Origin: an uncultured Pelosinus sp.
GTDB taxonomy: Bacteria > Bacillota > Negativicutes > Sporomusales > Acetonemataceae
Direction: 5' to 3'
DNA length: 49,928 bases
Assembly (NCBI GenBank): GCA_900542835.1
Contig: UQPB01000023.1
Location: 1-49,928 of the forward strand
Of the stretch, positions 15,924-23,792 are shown piece by piece. The notes beneath the pieces were generated by a model, which was not told the DNA's origin, did no database searches, and saw nothing but the letters and a program-made list of their open reading frames with translations. The first letter of the stretch is position 1. Each line of letters begins with the position of its first letter. The position numbers and the translations under genes were made by a program.

Positions 15924-17249
15924 ATGAAGGCAGGAATTGTCGGTCCGGAGGAGAATACGGCGAAGATCATGCAGATTATCGGGCAGGAATTTCCCCAAAT
16001 TGAGCCCTATCCCTATGTGTATGCCGCCTATACCGATGTGCCGCGGCTGCTTCAGGGGCGGCAGCAGCAACTGGACGCGCTGCTGTTTGCCGGCCTTACC
16101 CCCTTGATTTATGCCGAAAAGCATATACGGAGGCTGATTCCCTGGGAGTATATCCCCCGCAGCGGCGGTTCGCTGCTGCAGGCGCTGCTGCAGATTGCCC
16201 TGGAAAAAAAGTACACGCTGTGCCGTGTCAGTATTGATGTATATGACCGGCAGCTTGTGGCGGAGATCTTTGAGGAAGCGGGTATTGCCAGAGAGCAGTC
16301 GCGCATCTATACAATCGGAAAATCGCCGTTGGACGATGATTATCTTGATTATGTCTGCGCCTTTCATGAACGCCATTATCGCGCCGGCCGCACTGACTAC
16401 TGCATTACCGCGCTGCTGAATGTACATCAGCGCCTGTCCGCCGCTGGCATTGCCTGCTTTCTGGTCAAGCCGACGGCCAGCATCATCCGGCAAACGCTGC
16501 ATACCCTGCAGCTTAACCATCTGGTGCAGGTCAGCCGCCAAAGCCAGATTGTCGCTATTTACATCCGTATTGATTCCCAGGATGAATATTCGCTGCTGCG
16601 TGATGACGAATACCGTTATGTCATTGATAAGACCAACGTCGCCAGGCATATCTATCTGTTTGCCCAGCGGGTGCAGGCGGCGGTGGCGGAGGTGGGGCCG
16701 GGCGAGTTCCTGCTGTTCTCCACCCGGCAGCTGCTGGAAAGCGTAACCGAACAATTTAAAGAAATCGCGCTGCTGCGGGAGATTGAAGCGAATACGGCAA
16801 GCACGATCAGTATGGGCGTCGGCTATGGCGAAACCGCTCGCGAGGCCAGGGCATCCGCTGTGCTGGCAATGGAAAAAGCGGCGAAGCTGGGCGGCAATAT
16901 GGCGTTCATTGTCTATAACGCCAATCAATTGGTCGGGCCGATCCGGGGCGCCGCCGGCGAGGCCGAGAACCGGAACCACAAGGTTGACCGGCAGCTGCTG
17001 GCAGTAGCGGAAAAGGCGGGGATCTGCGTCAATACGCTGTTCCGACTGCAGACCATTCTGCAGTTGCAGGGCCGGGCGCGGTTTACCACCGCCGAACTGG
17101 CGTCGCTGGCTGGGGTGACGCCGCGGACCATGAACCGGCTGGTTGAAAAGCTGATGCTGCACGGCTATTGCTTTGAGGTGGGGAAACGGGTGCTGGAGAC
17201 AGCCGGCCGGCCAAGCCGTATTATTGAAATCCGCTTTGCTGAACGCTAG
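15924..17249 (+). CDS. transcriptional regulator with degenerate GGDEF/GCH-III-like domain and C-terminal HTH
   Basis: A 441 aa cytoplasmic protein. The middle (about 215-340) resembles a cyclase-fold domain that has lost its GGDEF signature: it ends STISMGVGYGETAREARASAVLAMEKAAKLGGNMAF, like GTP cyclohydrolase III and degenerate GGDEF modules. The C-terminus has a winged-helix HTH (FTTAELASLAGVTPRTMNRLVEKLMLHGY). The N-terminal 200 residues look like a ligand-binding domain (a periplasmic-binding-like alternation of strands). It is divergent from the racemase gene, 137 nt apart, and probably regulates it and the DUF5058 genes. I cannot name a characterised homologue. Confidence 0.7.
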   Translation: MKAGIVGPEENTAKIMQIIGQEFPQIEPYPYVYAAYTDVPRLLQGRQQQLDALLFAGLTPLIYAEKHIRRLIPWEYIPRSGGSLLQALLQIALEKKYTLCRVSIDVYDRQLVAEIFEEAGIAREQSRIYTIGKSPLDDDYLDYVCAFHERHYRAGRTDYCITALLNVHQRLSAAGIACFLVKPTASIIRQTLHTLQLNHLVQVSRQSQIVAIYIRIDSQDEYSLLRDDEYRYVIDKTNVARHIYLFAQRVQAAVAEVGPGEFLLFSTRQLLESVTEQFKEIALLREIEANTASTISMGVGYGETAREARASAVLAMEKAAKLGGNMAFIVYNANQLVGPIRGAAGEAENRNHKVDRQLLAVAEKAGICVNTLFRLQTILQLQGRARFTTAELASLAGVTPRTMNRLVEKLMLHGYCFEVGKRVLETAGRPSRIIEIRFAER

Positions 17250-17395
17250 CTAGGCATAGCGGCTGACGCCGCCGCCGGAAGACGGGGAAACGGGCTGCCA
17301 ATGGGCGGCGGACTGCTTGGCAACACTCCCCGGAACGGTGCAAACCTTTTCAAAATTAAATTTATTAATCGGCAAAAATATGCTATTGTATAAGC

Positions 17396-18067
17396 ATGAA
17401 AAACCGCAACATGAAATCACAAATTACCACTTCTTATCGCACTGTACCCGGCTTGGTCACGCATGCGCTGCGGGAGGGAATCCTTTCCGGCGAGTTCAGC
17501 GGCGGTATGCAGCTCAAGCAGGAGGAACTCGCCAGGAAATTCAGCGTCAGCCTCAGTGCGCTGCGGGAGGCGTTAAAAAGTCTCGAATCGGAAGGGCTGG
17601 TCCGGTTTTATCCCAATCGCGGCGTCGTAGTCAGCGAACTGTCGGCGGCGGAAGCACGGGAAATATTTGATATCCGGCTGTTTCTGGAGCTGGGGGCGCT
17701 GGAGCTGTCTGTCAGGCAGTTAACGGAGGCGGAGCTGCAGGCGGCAGAGGGCGTGCTGGAGGCAATTGACACAGAGGTTGACAGTACCCGCTGGAGTGAA
17801 CTGAACTGGCAGTTTCATGAAATCCTGTATCAGGCGGCGGACCGTCCCAAGCTGCTCGCCCTGCTGAAGACGCTGCACAACAATGTGGAGCGTTATATGC
17901 GGTTGTACCTGTCCACTATGCAGTACCAGGAAAAATCGCAGGCGGAACACCGGGCCTTGCTTGCCGCCTGCCGCGACCGGGATATTGACCGGGCGCAGCA
18001 ACTGCTGCGGACCCATATGGCTAACGCCAGTTCCAGTCTGGCGACGTATCTCAACCCGCAGTTGTAG
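17396..18067 (+). CDS. GntR family (FadR/FCD subfamily) transcriptional regulator
   Basis: A 223 aa regulator: a GntR winged helix (VTHALREGILSGEFSGGMQLKQEELARKFSVSLSALREALKSLESEGLVRFYPNRGVVV) and an all-helical FCD ligand domain with the metal-type residues of the group (DIRLFLELGALEL, NWQFHEILY, EHRALLAACRDRD). No ribosome site precedes ATG 17396. TATAAG at 17389..17394 ends only one base before that ATG, so transcription may begin inside or near the codon, and ATG 17411 (MKSQ) is an alternative. Such regulators often sense organic or amino acids. Confidence 0.88.
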   Translation: MKNRNMKSQITTSYRTVPGLVTHALREGILSGEFSGGMQLKQEELARKFSVSLSALREALKSLESEGLVRFYPNRGVVVSELSAAEAREIFDIRLFLELGALELSVRQLTEAELQAAEGVLEAIDTEVDSTRWSELNWQFHEILYQAADRPKLLALLKTLHNNVERYMRLYLSTMQYQEKSQAEHRALLAACRDRDIDRAQQLLRTHMANASSSLATYLNPQL

Positions 18068-18110
18068 CACATAGGCGCGGAGTTTACGGTTGGTTTTGAT
18101 AGAATTTCAC

Positions 18111-18148
18111 AAGGGAGGCCGGCTCATAACCTGAGCCGGCCTCCCTTT
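18111..18148 (+). terminator. Rho-independent terminator of the GntR gene
   Basis: AAGGGAGGCCGGCTCA and its complement form a 16-bp stem closed by a 5-nt loop, followed by a short CCCTTT run. It lies 44 nt past the stop at 18067 and can act on both strands, also serving the XRE-cupin gene that ends at 18277 on the minus strand. Confidence 0.85.
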
Positions 18149-18276
18149 GGCTGTCCGGGAATTGGTAAGTAGAATTGCCTGTCAAATATGAAAATTCGAC
18201 AAAAACAGACTTGCCAAATGATATAGTTAATGCTATATTTTAAATATAGTAAACAAATTTAATAATACTTAACAAA

Positions 18277-18840
18277 TCAAAAGGTTGGGGGAGTTACGGC
18301 AAAGATTAGAATTGCCTCCGTGCCGGTTTTGTTTTCCCATTTATGCGGAGTTCCCGGCGGGATTTTTACACTGTCGCCATTTTGCAGCAGTACGGTCTTG
18401 TCGCCGAGATAGAGCTGCAGTTCACCGTCGGCGACATAGGCGACCTCCTCGCCCGAATGGGAAAACAGATCTTGCGACGAGAGCGAATGCGGCGGCAGCT
18501 TCATCAGCGCCATTTCAATCGTGCCGCTGAGATCAGGCGTCAGCAGCGAATATTCCAGGCTGACGTCAGGGAATAAAATTTTCCGGCCGGTTCCCGCTCG
18601 CACGACCAGGTCGTCAGTCGTAACTTCTTCCAGAAAAAATGAGAATAAGGGGGTGTTTAAGGCGGACGCGATCGCCCGCAGCGTACTTAAAGACGGATTG
18701 ATGCGACCCTTTTCGATTTGGCTTAGCAAGGAGGGGGACAACGCAATTTTATCGGCTAACTGACGCAGGGTCAGCTTTTGACTGGTGCGGATGCGAGTGA
18801 TGCGTTCACCCAGTTCCCGGTTTTCATTTGTAATACTCAT
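18277..18840 (-). CDS. XRE family regulator with C-terminal cupin domain
   Basis: A 187 aa protein: HTH (TLRQLADKIALSPSLLSQIEKGRINPSLSTLRAIASALN) at about 20-70 and a cupin barrel at about 110-185 (SGEEVAYVADGELQLYLGDKTVLLQNGDSVKIPPGTPHKWEN). Proteins of this layout (PuuR/SinR-like) regulate uptake and breakdown of amino acids or polyamines in response to a small ligand. The frame is open to 18921, but MSITNEN at 18840 has GAAGGGA upstream. It is divergent from the second DUF5058 operon, and a 19-bp palindrome lies between them. Confidence 0.9.
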   Translation of the reverse strand: MSITNENRELGERITRIRTSQKLTLRQLADKIALSPSLLSQIEKGRINPSLSTLRAIASALNTPLFSFFLEEVTTDDLVVRAGTGRKILFPDVSLEYSLLTPDLSGTIEMALMKLPPHSLSSQDLFSHSGEEVAYVADGELQLYLGDKTVLLQNGDSVKIPPGTPHKWENKTGTEAILIFAVTPPTF

Positions 18841-18875
18841 TGAAACATTCCCTTCCGGCGATGCATGATTGATCC

Positions 18876-18894
18876 GTCTGTCGCTGCGACAGAC
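18876..18894. promoter_or_regulatory. 19-bp perfect palindrome, candidate operator of the XRE-cupin regulator
   Basis: GTCTGTCGCTGCGACAGAC has 9-bp arms around a central T. It sits 36 nt upstream of the regulator start and about 88 nt upstream of the DUF5058 start, next to the TATTATAAG region (18910..18918) that is a possible plus-strand -10 box. Its position between divergent genes fits a shared operator. Confidence 0.65.
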
Positions 18895-18981
18895 ACAGTG
18901 AACTCCTTTTATTATAAGCAACGGAAAAATAAAAAGGAAGAGTGGTTTTCCCGAAACGCGTTAAAAATAGGAGGCTTGGCG

Positions 18982-19680
18982 ATGGAATTAAAAGCGATTA
19001 TGAGCAGTCCCGGCATGTGGCTTGCTTCCAGTATCATGGTTCTGGTCATCCTTGGTCAAAGCATTATTTTTCTGCGGGAAGCGTTTAAAGCGGCTGAACG
19101 GCTGAATATGCCGCGTGAGGTCTGTGTCAAAGGCATGCGTTCGGCCATGATTACCGCCCTTGGGCCGGCCTTTGCCCCGGTTATTGTCCTGCTGGCGCTG
19201 GTCGCCGTACTCGGGGCGCCCACTGCCTGGATGCGGCTGAATGATATCGGCGCCGCCCGGACGGAACTGGCGATGGTAACCCTGGCGTCAAAGGTCATCG
19301 GTGTTGATCCGCAGTCAAGCGGCTTTAATCTGCAGGCTTACAGCTATTCACTGTGGGGCATGGCCCTGAACAACATGGGCTGGATGGTGGTGGCGCTGCT
19401 GTTTACGCCGAAGATGAGCGGCATGGTGGCAAAGCTGAACAGCAAATATGATCCGAAGTGGATGAAATATCTGATGACAGGGGCGACGCTCGGCCTGTTT
19501 GCCTTCCTGCTGTCAGGACAGCTGGTCGGGGCCAAGATGGATAAATGGTACGCGGCGCTGATCTCGGCTGTCTGTATGCTGATTATCTCCCGTTTTTTCC
19601 GCAAACATCAGAAACTGCAGGAGTTGGCTCTGGGGATTTCCATGCTGGCGGGAATGATGCTGGCGACGGCGATTGCTTAA
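18982..19680 (+). CDS. DUF5058 family membrane protein, copy 2
   Basis: A 232 aa protein with about 6 membrane segments. It begins MELKAIMSSPGMWLASSIMVLVILGQS and carries LGAPTAWMRLNDIGAARTELAM and YSLWGMALNNMGWMVVAL, the same blocks as copy 1. The frame is open from 18865, but TAGGAGGC 8-12 nt before ATG 18982 fixes the start. It heads a four-gene run with its partner, the N-acyl-D-amino-acid deacylase and the PLP enzyme, all on the plus strand. Probable half of a secondary transporter (inference). Confidence 0.82.
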   Translation: MELKAIMSSPGMWLASSIMVLVILGQSIIFLREAFKAAERLNMPREVCVKGMRSAMITALGPAFAPVIVLLALVAVLGAPTAWMRLNDIGAARTELAMVTLASKVIGVDPQSSGFNLQAYSYSLWGMALNNMGWMVVALLFTPKMSGMVAKLNSKYDPKWMKYLMTGATLGLFAFLLSGQLVGAKMDKWYAALISAVCMLIISRFFRKHQKLQELALGISMLAGMMLATAIA

Positions 19681-19701
19681 CAATGCTAGGAGGAATTTGC
19701 G

Positions 19702-20373
19702 ATGATTAATGATAATTATGATTTTACTACGCGAATGATCCGGGTCGGGGCGATCACGCTGGGAGCCGGCATCATTGCCAACTTCATTCCGGTCATGTAT
19801 TTATGGCTGGCCTACGGCGCGATACCGCCGTTTGCCGATATCCTCAAAATCTGGACAGTGGCGCTGGTCACCTTCGGCGTATCCTGGTTTGTGCAGCCGA
19901 TCACCTTCTTCGGCGTCCTTGGCACCAGCGGCTCCTATGTCGCCTGGCTGGCCGGCAGTGTCGCCGATATTCGCTGCCCGGCCGTTACCATGGCCCAGAA
20001 AGTAACCGGCTATGAACCGGGAACACCGGAAGGCGACGTTATTTCCACCATCGGAATTGCCGGCTCGATTCTTGTGTCGGTAGCAATGATCACTGTCTTT
20101 ACTATTGTCGGCGCTAATATTATCGATATTCTGCCGGCGTTTATCAAAGAATCGTTTAAGGTTATCCTGCCGGCGGTATTCGGCGCGGTTTATGTGGAGC
20201 TGGCCAGCAAACAGCTGAAAATGGGAACCGGTACGATTATTATGGCGCTGGCGTTTACCGCTTTGGCCGGCAAGGTAGGCATTCCCGGCTGGCTGATCAA
20301 TATCGCCATTATTGTTGGCGGCATTCTTATTGCCAGGGTGCAATACAGTATGGAAGCGAAAAGGAGTGAATAG
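19702..20373 (+). CDS. DUF5058-associated membrane protein, copy 2
   Basis: A 223 aa protein with about 6 membrane segments, homologous along its length to the product of 12965..13621 (IWTVALVTFGVSWFVQP, GSYVAWLAGSVADIRCPA, STIGIAGSILVSV). It starts 21 nt after the DUF5058 stop, with AGGAGGAA upstream of the ATG, and ends 3 nt before the deacylase start, so the three are almost certainly co-transcribed and coupled. Family unnamed to me; a split-transporter subunit is the simplest reading. Confidence 0.77.
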   Translation: MINDNYDFTTRMIRVGAITLGAGIIANFIPVMYLWLAYGAIPPFADILKIWTVALVTFGVSWFVQPITFFGVLGTSGSYVAWLAGSVADIRCPAVTMAQKVTGYEPGTPEGDVISTIGIAGSILVSVAMITVFTIVGANIIDILPAFIKESFKVILPAVFGAVYVELASKQLKMGTGTIIMALAFTALAGKVGIPGWLINIAIIVGGILIARVQYSMEAKRSE

Positions 20374-20376
20374 CCT

Positions 20377-21999
20377 GTGTTTGATCTCAAAATCAGCAAT
20401 GGCCAAATTATTGACGGCAGCGGCAAAGCCGCCTATCGCGGCGATATCGGCATTATCGGCGACAAGATCGCGGCCATAGGCGATCTGGCGGCGGCGGAAA
20501 GCGTCCGCACGATTGACGCCCAGGGCAATTTTGTAGCGCCCGGATTTATTGACATGCACACGCATTCCGACTTAACTGTTATCTATGACCGCCATGCCAA
20601 CAGTAAAATCCATAGCGGTGTAACGACCGAAGTCATCGGCAACTGCGGCATCGGTGTCGCCCCAATCCGTGAGGAAACCCGGCATCTGCTGATCGATTAT
20701 CTCGGCACCCGGCTGATCGGATCGATTCCGGTCACGATTGAACTGCCCTGGGGCAGCTTCAGCGAGTATCTGGCGGCAATCGATAATAACCCGCCTTCTG
20801 TCAATGTTGCGCCGCTGCTGGGACAGGGTGTGGTGCGGATCGCTGTCATGGGCTTCGAAAAAGGTGAACCAACACCGGCGCAGTTGAAAGATATGCAGCA
20901 GCTCACCGACAAAGCCATGGCCGAAGGCGCTCTCGGCCTCAGCTCCGGCTTGGTCTATCTGCCGGGTGAATATTCTTCGACCGAAGAAATCGGTGAATTG
21001 TGCAAGGCGATTGCACTGCATCAGGGCATCTATTGCACCCACATGCGGACCGAAAGCGACGGCATTCTCGGCGCGATTGACGAAGCGCTGCGCATCGGCG
21101 AGCTGGGCGGCGTGCCGGTCCACATTTCCCATTTGAAGCTGCTGAGCCAGAACATGCTCGGCAAAACCGATCTGGTGCTGGAAAAGCTGGCGGCAGCCCG
21201 GCGCAACGGCATTGAGGTTTCCTATGACCTGTATCCCTATACCGCCGGCCTGACTTCCCTGGGGGCCTGCCTGCCGCCCTGGGTATTCGAAGGCGGTGTG
21301 GACAAAATGATTCAGCGTTTGCAGCAGAGCGAAGTCCGCAGCCGCATTCGCCGTGAAATCAGCGAGGGACTGCCCAACTGGCAGAACTTTGTCAAGTCGG
21401 CCGGCGGCTGGCAGAAATTCTTTGTTTCGTCCGTCCGCAGCGAGGAAAACAAGCCGCTGGAAGGCAAATTCATCACCGAGATTGCCGAAATGCAGAATAA
21501 GGACCCCTATGACGCCGCGTTCGATCTGTTGATTGCCGAAAACGGCCGGGTACAGATGAATTACTACGCGATGCTGGAAGACGACGTAATCACGTTTATG
21601 CAGCAGCCGCAGGCGATGATCGGCTCTGACGCGATGAGTCTGTCGACGGAAGGCATCCTCTCCTATGGCAAACCGCATCCCCGCGCCTTTGGCACGCCCA
21701 CCCGCGTGCTGGCGCGTTATGTGCGGGAACTGAAGGCGCTCACATTTGAGGAGGCAGTCCAAAAGATGACCAGCCTGCCGGCCAAGCGTCTGGGGCTAAA
21801 GCAAAGAGGCCTTCTGGAAACGGATTATTACGCCGATATTGTCGTCTTCAATCCCGATACGGTGGCCGACCGGGCTACCTATACTGATCCCAAGCAATAT
21901 TCGGCCGGCATTGAGGCCGTTCTGGTCAACGGCCGGCCGGTGATCGAGCATGGCCGTCACCTGGAGCAATTCCCCGGCCGGGTGCTGGGGCGGGCTTAA
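20377..21999 (+). CDS. N-acyl-D-amino-acid deacylase (D-aminoacylase)
   Basis: A 540 aa amidohydrolase-superfamily enzyme that cleaves N-acyl-D-amino acids to D-amino acid and carboxylate. Metal and catalytic signatures are the HTH motif at 61-63 (DMHTHSDL), the family Cys in EVIGNCGIGVAP (C90), YCTHMRTES, VHISHLK and MIGSDAMS with the catalytic Asp. The length fits. It starts at GTG 20377 behind AAGGAGTGAA. It follows the DUF5058 pair by 3 nt, which ties the transporter to N-acyl-D-amino acids or related compounds. Other members of this family act on N-acyl-D-Glu or D-Asp; the acyl and side-chain preference cannot be read here. Confidence 0.9.
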   Translation: MFDLKISNGQIIDGSGKAAYRGDIGIIGDKIAAIGDLAAAESVRTIDAQGNFVAPGFIDMHTHSDLTVIYDRHANSKIHSGVTTEVIGNCGIGVAPIREETRHLLIDYLGTRLIGSIPVTIELPWGSFSEYLAAIDNNPPSVNVAPLLGQGVVRIAVMGFEKGEPTPAQLKDMQQLTDKAMAEGALGLSSGLVYLPGEYSSTEEIGELCKAIALHQGIYCTHMRTESDGILGAIDEALRIGELGGVPVHISHLKLLSQNMLGKTDLVLEKLAAARRNGIEVSYDLYPYTAGLTSLGACLPPWVFEGGVDKMIQRLQQSEVRSRIRREISEGLPNWQNFVKSAGGWQKFFVSSVRSEENKPLEGKFITEIAEMQNKDPYDAAFDLLIAENGRVQMNYYAMLEDDVITFMQQPQAMIGSDAMSLSTEGILSYGKPHPRAFGTPTRVLARYVRELKALTFEEAVQKMTSLPAKRLGLKQRGLLETDYYADIVVFNPDTVADRATYTDPKQYSAGIEAVLVNGRPVIEHGRHLEQFPGRVLGRA

Positions 22000-22250
22000 A
22001 TCCGATCAGGAAAGGCGGCTATTAGCCTGCGGCAGCGGGAGCGCGGGAACTGAATAGACGGGAAGATCCCTTCCCCGGTGATTTTCCTCTTTCCGTCACT
22101 GCGTTCCCCCCGCCCCTTTCCGGGAAAGCCGTTCCGCGGGATGGAAATCTCTTGACTCCTTGCCTTGGCGGCAGGCAGCAGCCGCGTTTGTGTTGGTCGT
22201 ACCGTCAGATTGGCTGACGGCATTAATCTTCTGGTTGGAGGTTGCGTATA
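22000..22250 (+). other. intergenic spacer between deacylase and PLP enzyme
   Basis: This 251-nt GC-rich spacer holds several short inverted stretches but no clear terminator with a T-run. TTGACT at 22152..22157 could be a -35 box. Whether the PLP gene shares the deacylase transcript or has its own promoter is undecided. Confidence 0.35.
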
Positions 22251-23363
22251 TTGTCACACATTAATGAGTTGCATACCCCGGCGTTCCTGGTCGATATGGA
22301 TAAAGTGGAAAAAAATATAGCGGCAATGGCATCGCTGTGCAAACAGAACGGCAAGAAGCTGTGCCCGATGGTAAAAACCCACAAAAGCGCCCAATTGGCG
22401 GCAATGCAGGCCGCCGCTGGCGTCGACGGCTTTCTGGCCGGCACGCTTGACGAAGCGGAAATGCTGGCGGCGCAGGGACATCAGGAAGTCGTACTGGCTT
22501 ATCCGGTTGCCGCTGTTGAAAATATCAGCCGCGTGATTACCCTGGCCCAAAAGACTCGCGTTGTTTTAAGTCTTGACGGTTTCGAAGCCGCCGCGGCGAT
22601 CGAGGCGCAGTTGGCGCCAGCCAACCTTATTCTTGATTACCTGATTATCATTGACTGCGGCCTGGGGCGCTTTGGCGTGCAGCCGGAGCAAGCGGCTGCA
22701 CTGGCGGCAGCGCTGCAGCCGTTGGCGCATCTGCGGTTTAAAGGTATCGGCACTCATCCCGGTCATGTCTATGGTAAAAGCGATATGGCCGGTGTAGCCG
22801 CTGTTGCCGCGGAAGAGGTCAAGGCGGTCGAGACAGCCGCCGCTTTATTGACGGCGGCCGGATTTTCACCTGCTGTCGTCGCCACCGGCAGCACGCCGAC
22901 AGCGGCGTTGGCCGCCAAGAGCAGTGTGATTACCACCCTGCGGCCGGGCAATTATGTTTTCCATGACGCTATCCAGGTGGCGCTGGGCGTTGTTCCGGCT
23001 GAGCAGTGCGCCCTGTCGGTACTGGCGACAGTCATTGCCAATCCGCGGCCCGGTTTGTTCATGATCGACGCCGGCAGCAAGTGCTTCGGTCTTGACAAGG
23101 GGGCTCACGGCGTAGCGCTGCTCAACGGCTTTGGTTTGGTTAAAGGCCATCCGGAACTGGTTCTGGAGGGACTCTCCGAAGAAGTCGGCAAGCTGCGGAC
23201 GGCTGGCGAAACCACTATTGCCATTGGCGATAAAATTGAGATCATTCCCAACCATTCCTGCTCGTCAGCGAATATGACCAGCTTTCTCGTCTGCCACCGC
23301 GGCGGCGCGGTGGAGGGCAGTCTGGCGATTGACGCCAGAAGCAGCTCGCGGCGGCAGGTCTAA
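22251..23363 (+). CDS. D-threonine aldolase / D-serine dehydratase-like PLP enzyme
   Basis: A 370 aa fold-type III (alanine racemase-like barrel) enzyme. The PLP lysine lies in LCPMVKTHKSAQ, the phosphate-binding part in VATGSTPT, and the C-terminal metal site in PNHSCSSANM, as in DSD1/D-threonine aldolases. These act on D-3-hydroxyamino acids. The frame opens at TTG 22242, but GGAGG (22237..22241) is properly spaced (9 nt) from TTG 22251 (MSHINELHTP), so I use that. Context: it would handle D-amino acids released by the deacylase. It could also be a D-amino acid racemase-like protein of unknown specificity. Confidence 0.82.
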   Translation: MSHINELHTPAFLVDMDKVEKNIAAMASLCKQNGKKLCPMVKTHKSAQLAAMQAAAGVDGFLAGTLDEAEMLAAQGHQEVVLAYPVAAVENISRVITLAQKTRVVLSLDGFEAAAAIEAQLAPANLILDYLIIIDCGLGRFGVQPEQAAALAAALQPLAHLRFKGIGTHPGHVYGKSDMAGVAAVAAEEVKAVETAAALLTAAGFSPAVVATGSTPTAALAAKSSVITTLRPGNYVFHDAIQVALGVVPAEQCALSVLATVIANPRPGLFMIDAGSKCFGLDKGAHGVALLNGFGLVKGHPELVLEGLSEEVGKLRTAGETTIAIGDKIEIIPNHSCSSANMTSFLVCHRGGAVEGSLAIDARSSSRRQV

Positions 23364-23383
23364 TTACCCCCGTAAGCAGGAGC
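23364..23383. other. start of gene-free stretch 23364..23792
   Basis: The 429 bases between the PLP enzyme and the EndoQ-helicase gene hold the terminator at 23384, repeat copy B and the TATAAT at 23756; nothing else is supported. Confidence 0.5.
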
Positions 23384-23424
23384 AAAACGCAAGCCAACGC
23401 ATCAATCGCGGGCTTGCGTTTTTT
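23384..23424 (+). terminator. Rho-independent terminator of the D-amino acid operon
   Basis: AAAACGCAAGCC and GGCTTGCGTTTT pair around a 15-nt loop, with six T residues following. It lies 21 nt after the PLP-enzyme stop. Confidence 0.9.
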
Positions 23425-23505
23425 CTTTGACCTGGCGCTGGGAGCCACTCCGCGAGGGCTTTTCAAATCTTCACCGCCTCCCAGGTTGCCGGCGAGAATG
23501 ACCGA

Positions 23506-23670
23506 CCACGGAGGGCACGGAGTTTTCACGGAGGGAAGAATGCGTTTCCCCAGAGGGCATTGAGGGTCCCTGATGTGCATGGATATTATTAAAAAATATC
23601 CGTTTTCCCTCCGTGCCCTCCGTGTATCCTCTGTGTCCTCCGTGGAGTCGTTCTTTCGTTCTTTTGCTTT
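23506..23670. repeat. CCTCYGTG dispersed repeat, copy B (hairpin form)
   Basis: The left arm 23506..23535 (CCACGGAGGGCACGGAG then CACGGAGGG) pairs with the right arm 23607..23645, which is four CCTCYGTG-type units ending CCTCCGTGG. The spacer contains its own small hairpin (GGATATT and AATATCC). The right flank AGTCGTTCTTTCGTTCTTTT recurs at copies A and C. It occupies the gap between the D-amino acid operon and the EndoQ-helicase gene. It is not a CRISPR: units are 8 bp with 1-3 bp between. Confidence 0.8.
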
Positions 23671-23755
23671 GCCTCTTCCTCCATCACGGAGGCAGCGCAT
23701 GGGATCGCCTTTCTGCTTCCCCGGTTGGAGGACGACGCTGGCGCCTCTTTCATGC

Positions 23756-23761
23756 TATAAT
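23756..23761 (+). promoter_or_regulatory. TATAAT -10 box upstream of the EndoQ-UvrD gene
   Basis: A perfect TATAAT lies 32 nt before the start at 23793. No good -35 box is present at 16-18 nt, so the promoter call rests on the -10 alone. Confidence 0.5.
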
Positions 23762-23792
23762 ATAGGTAAATTTGTAAAATGCAGGTGCTGCC

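Noticed and set aside
15843..17162. A 439-codon open frame on the minus strand
   Set aside because: It is antisense to the cyclase-like regulator at 15924..17249, is rich in Gln/His/Arg with no recognisable domain, and has no ribosome site. It is a composition artefact of GC-rich coding sequence.
20572..21762. A 396-codon open frame on the minus strand
   Set aside because: It lies entirely antisense to the D-aminoacylase gene, whose motifs are intact.
23607..23645. CRISPR-like tandem units
   Set aside because: The CCTCYGTG units are 8 bp with 1-3 bp between them, without unique spacers, and no cas genes are present.
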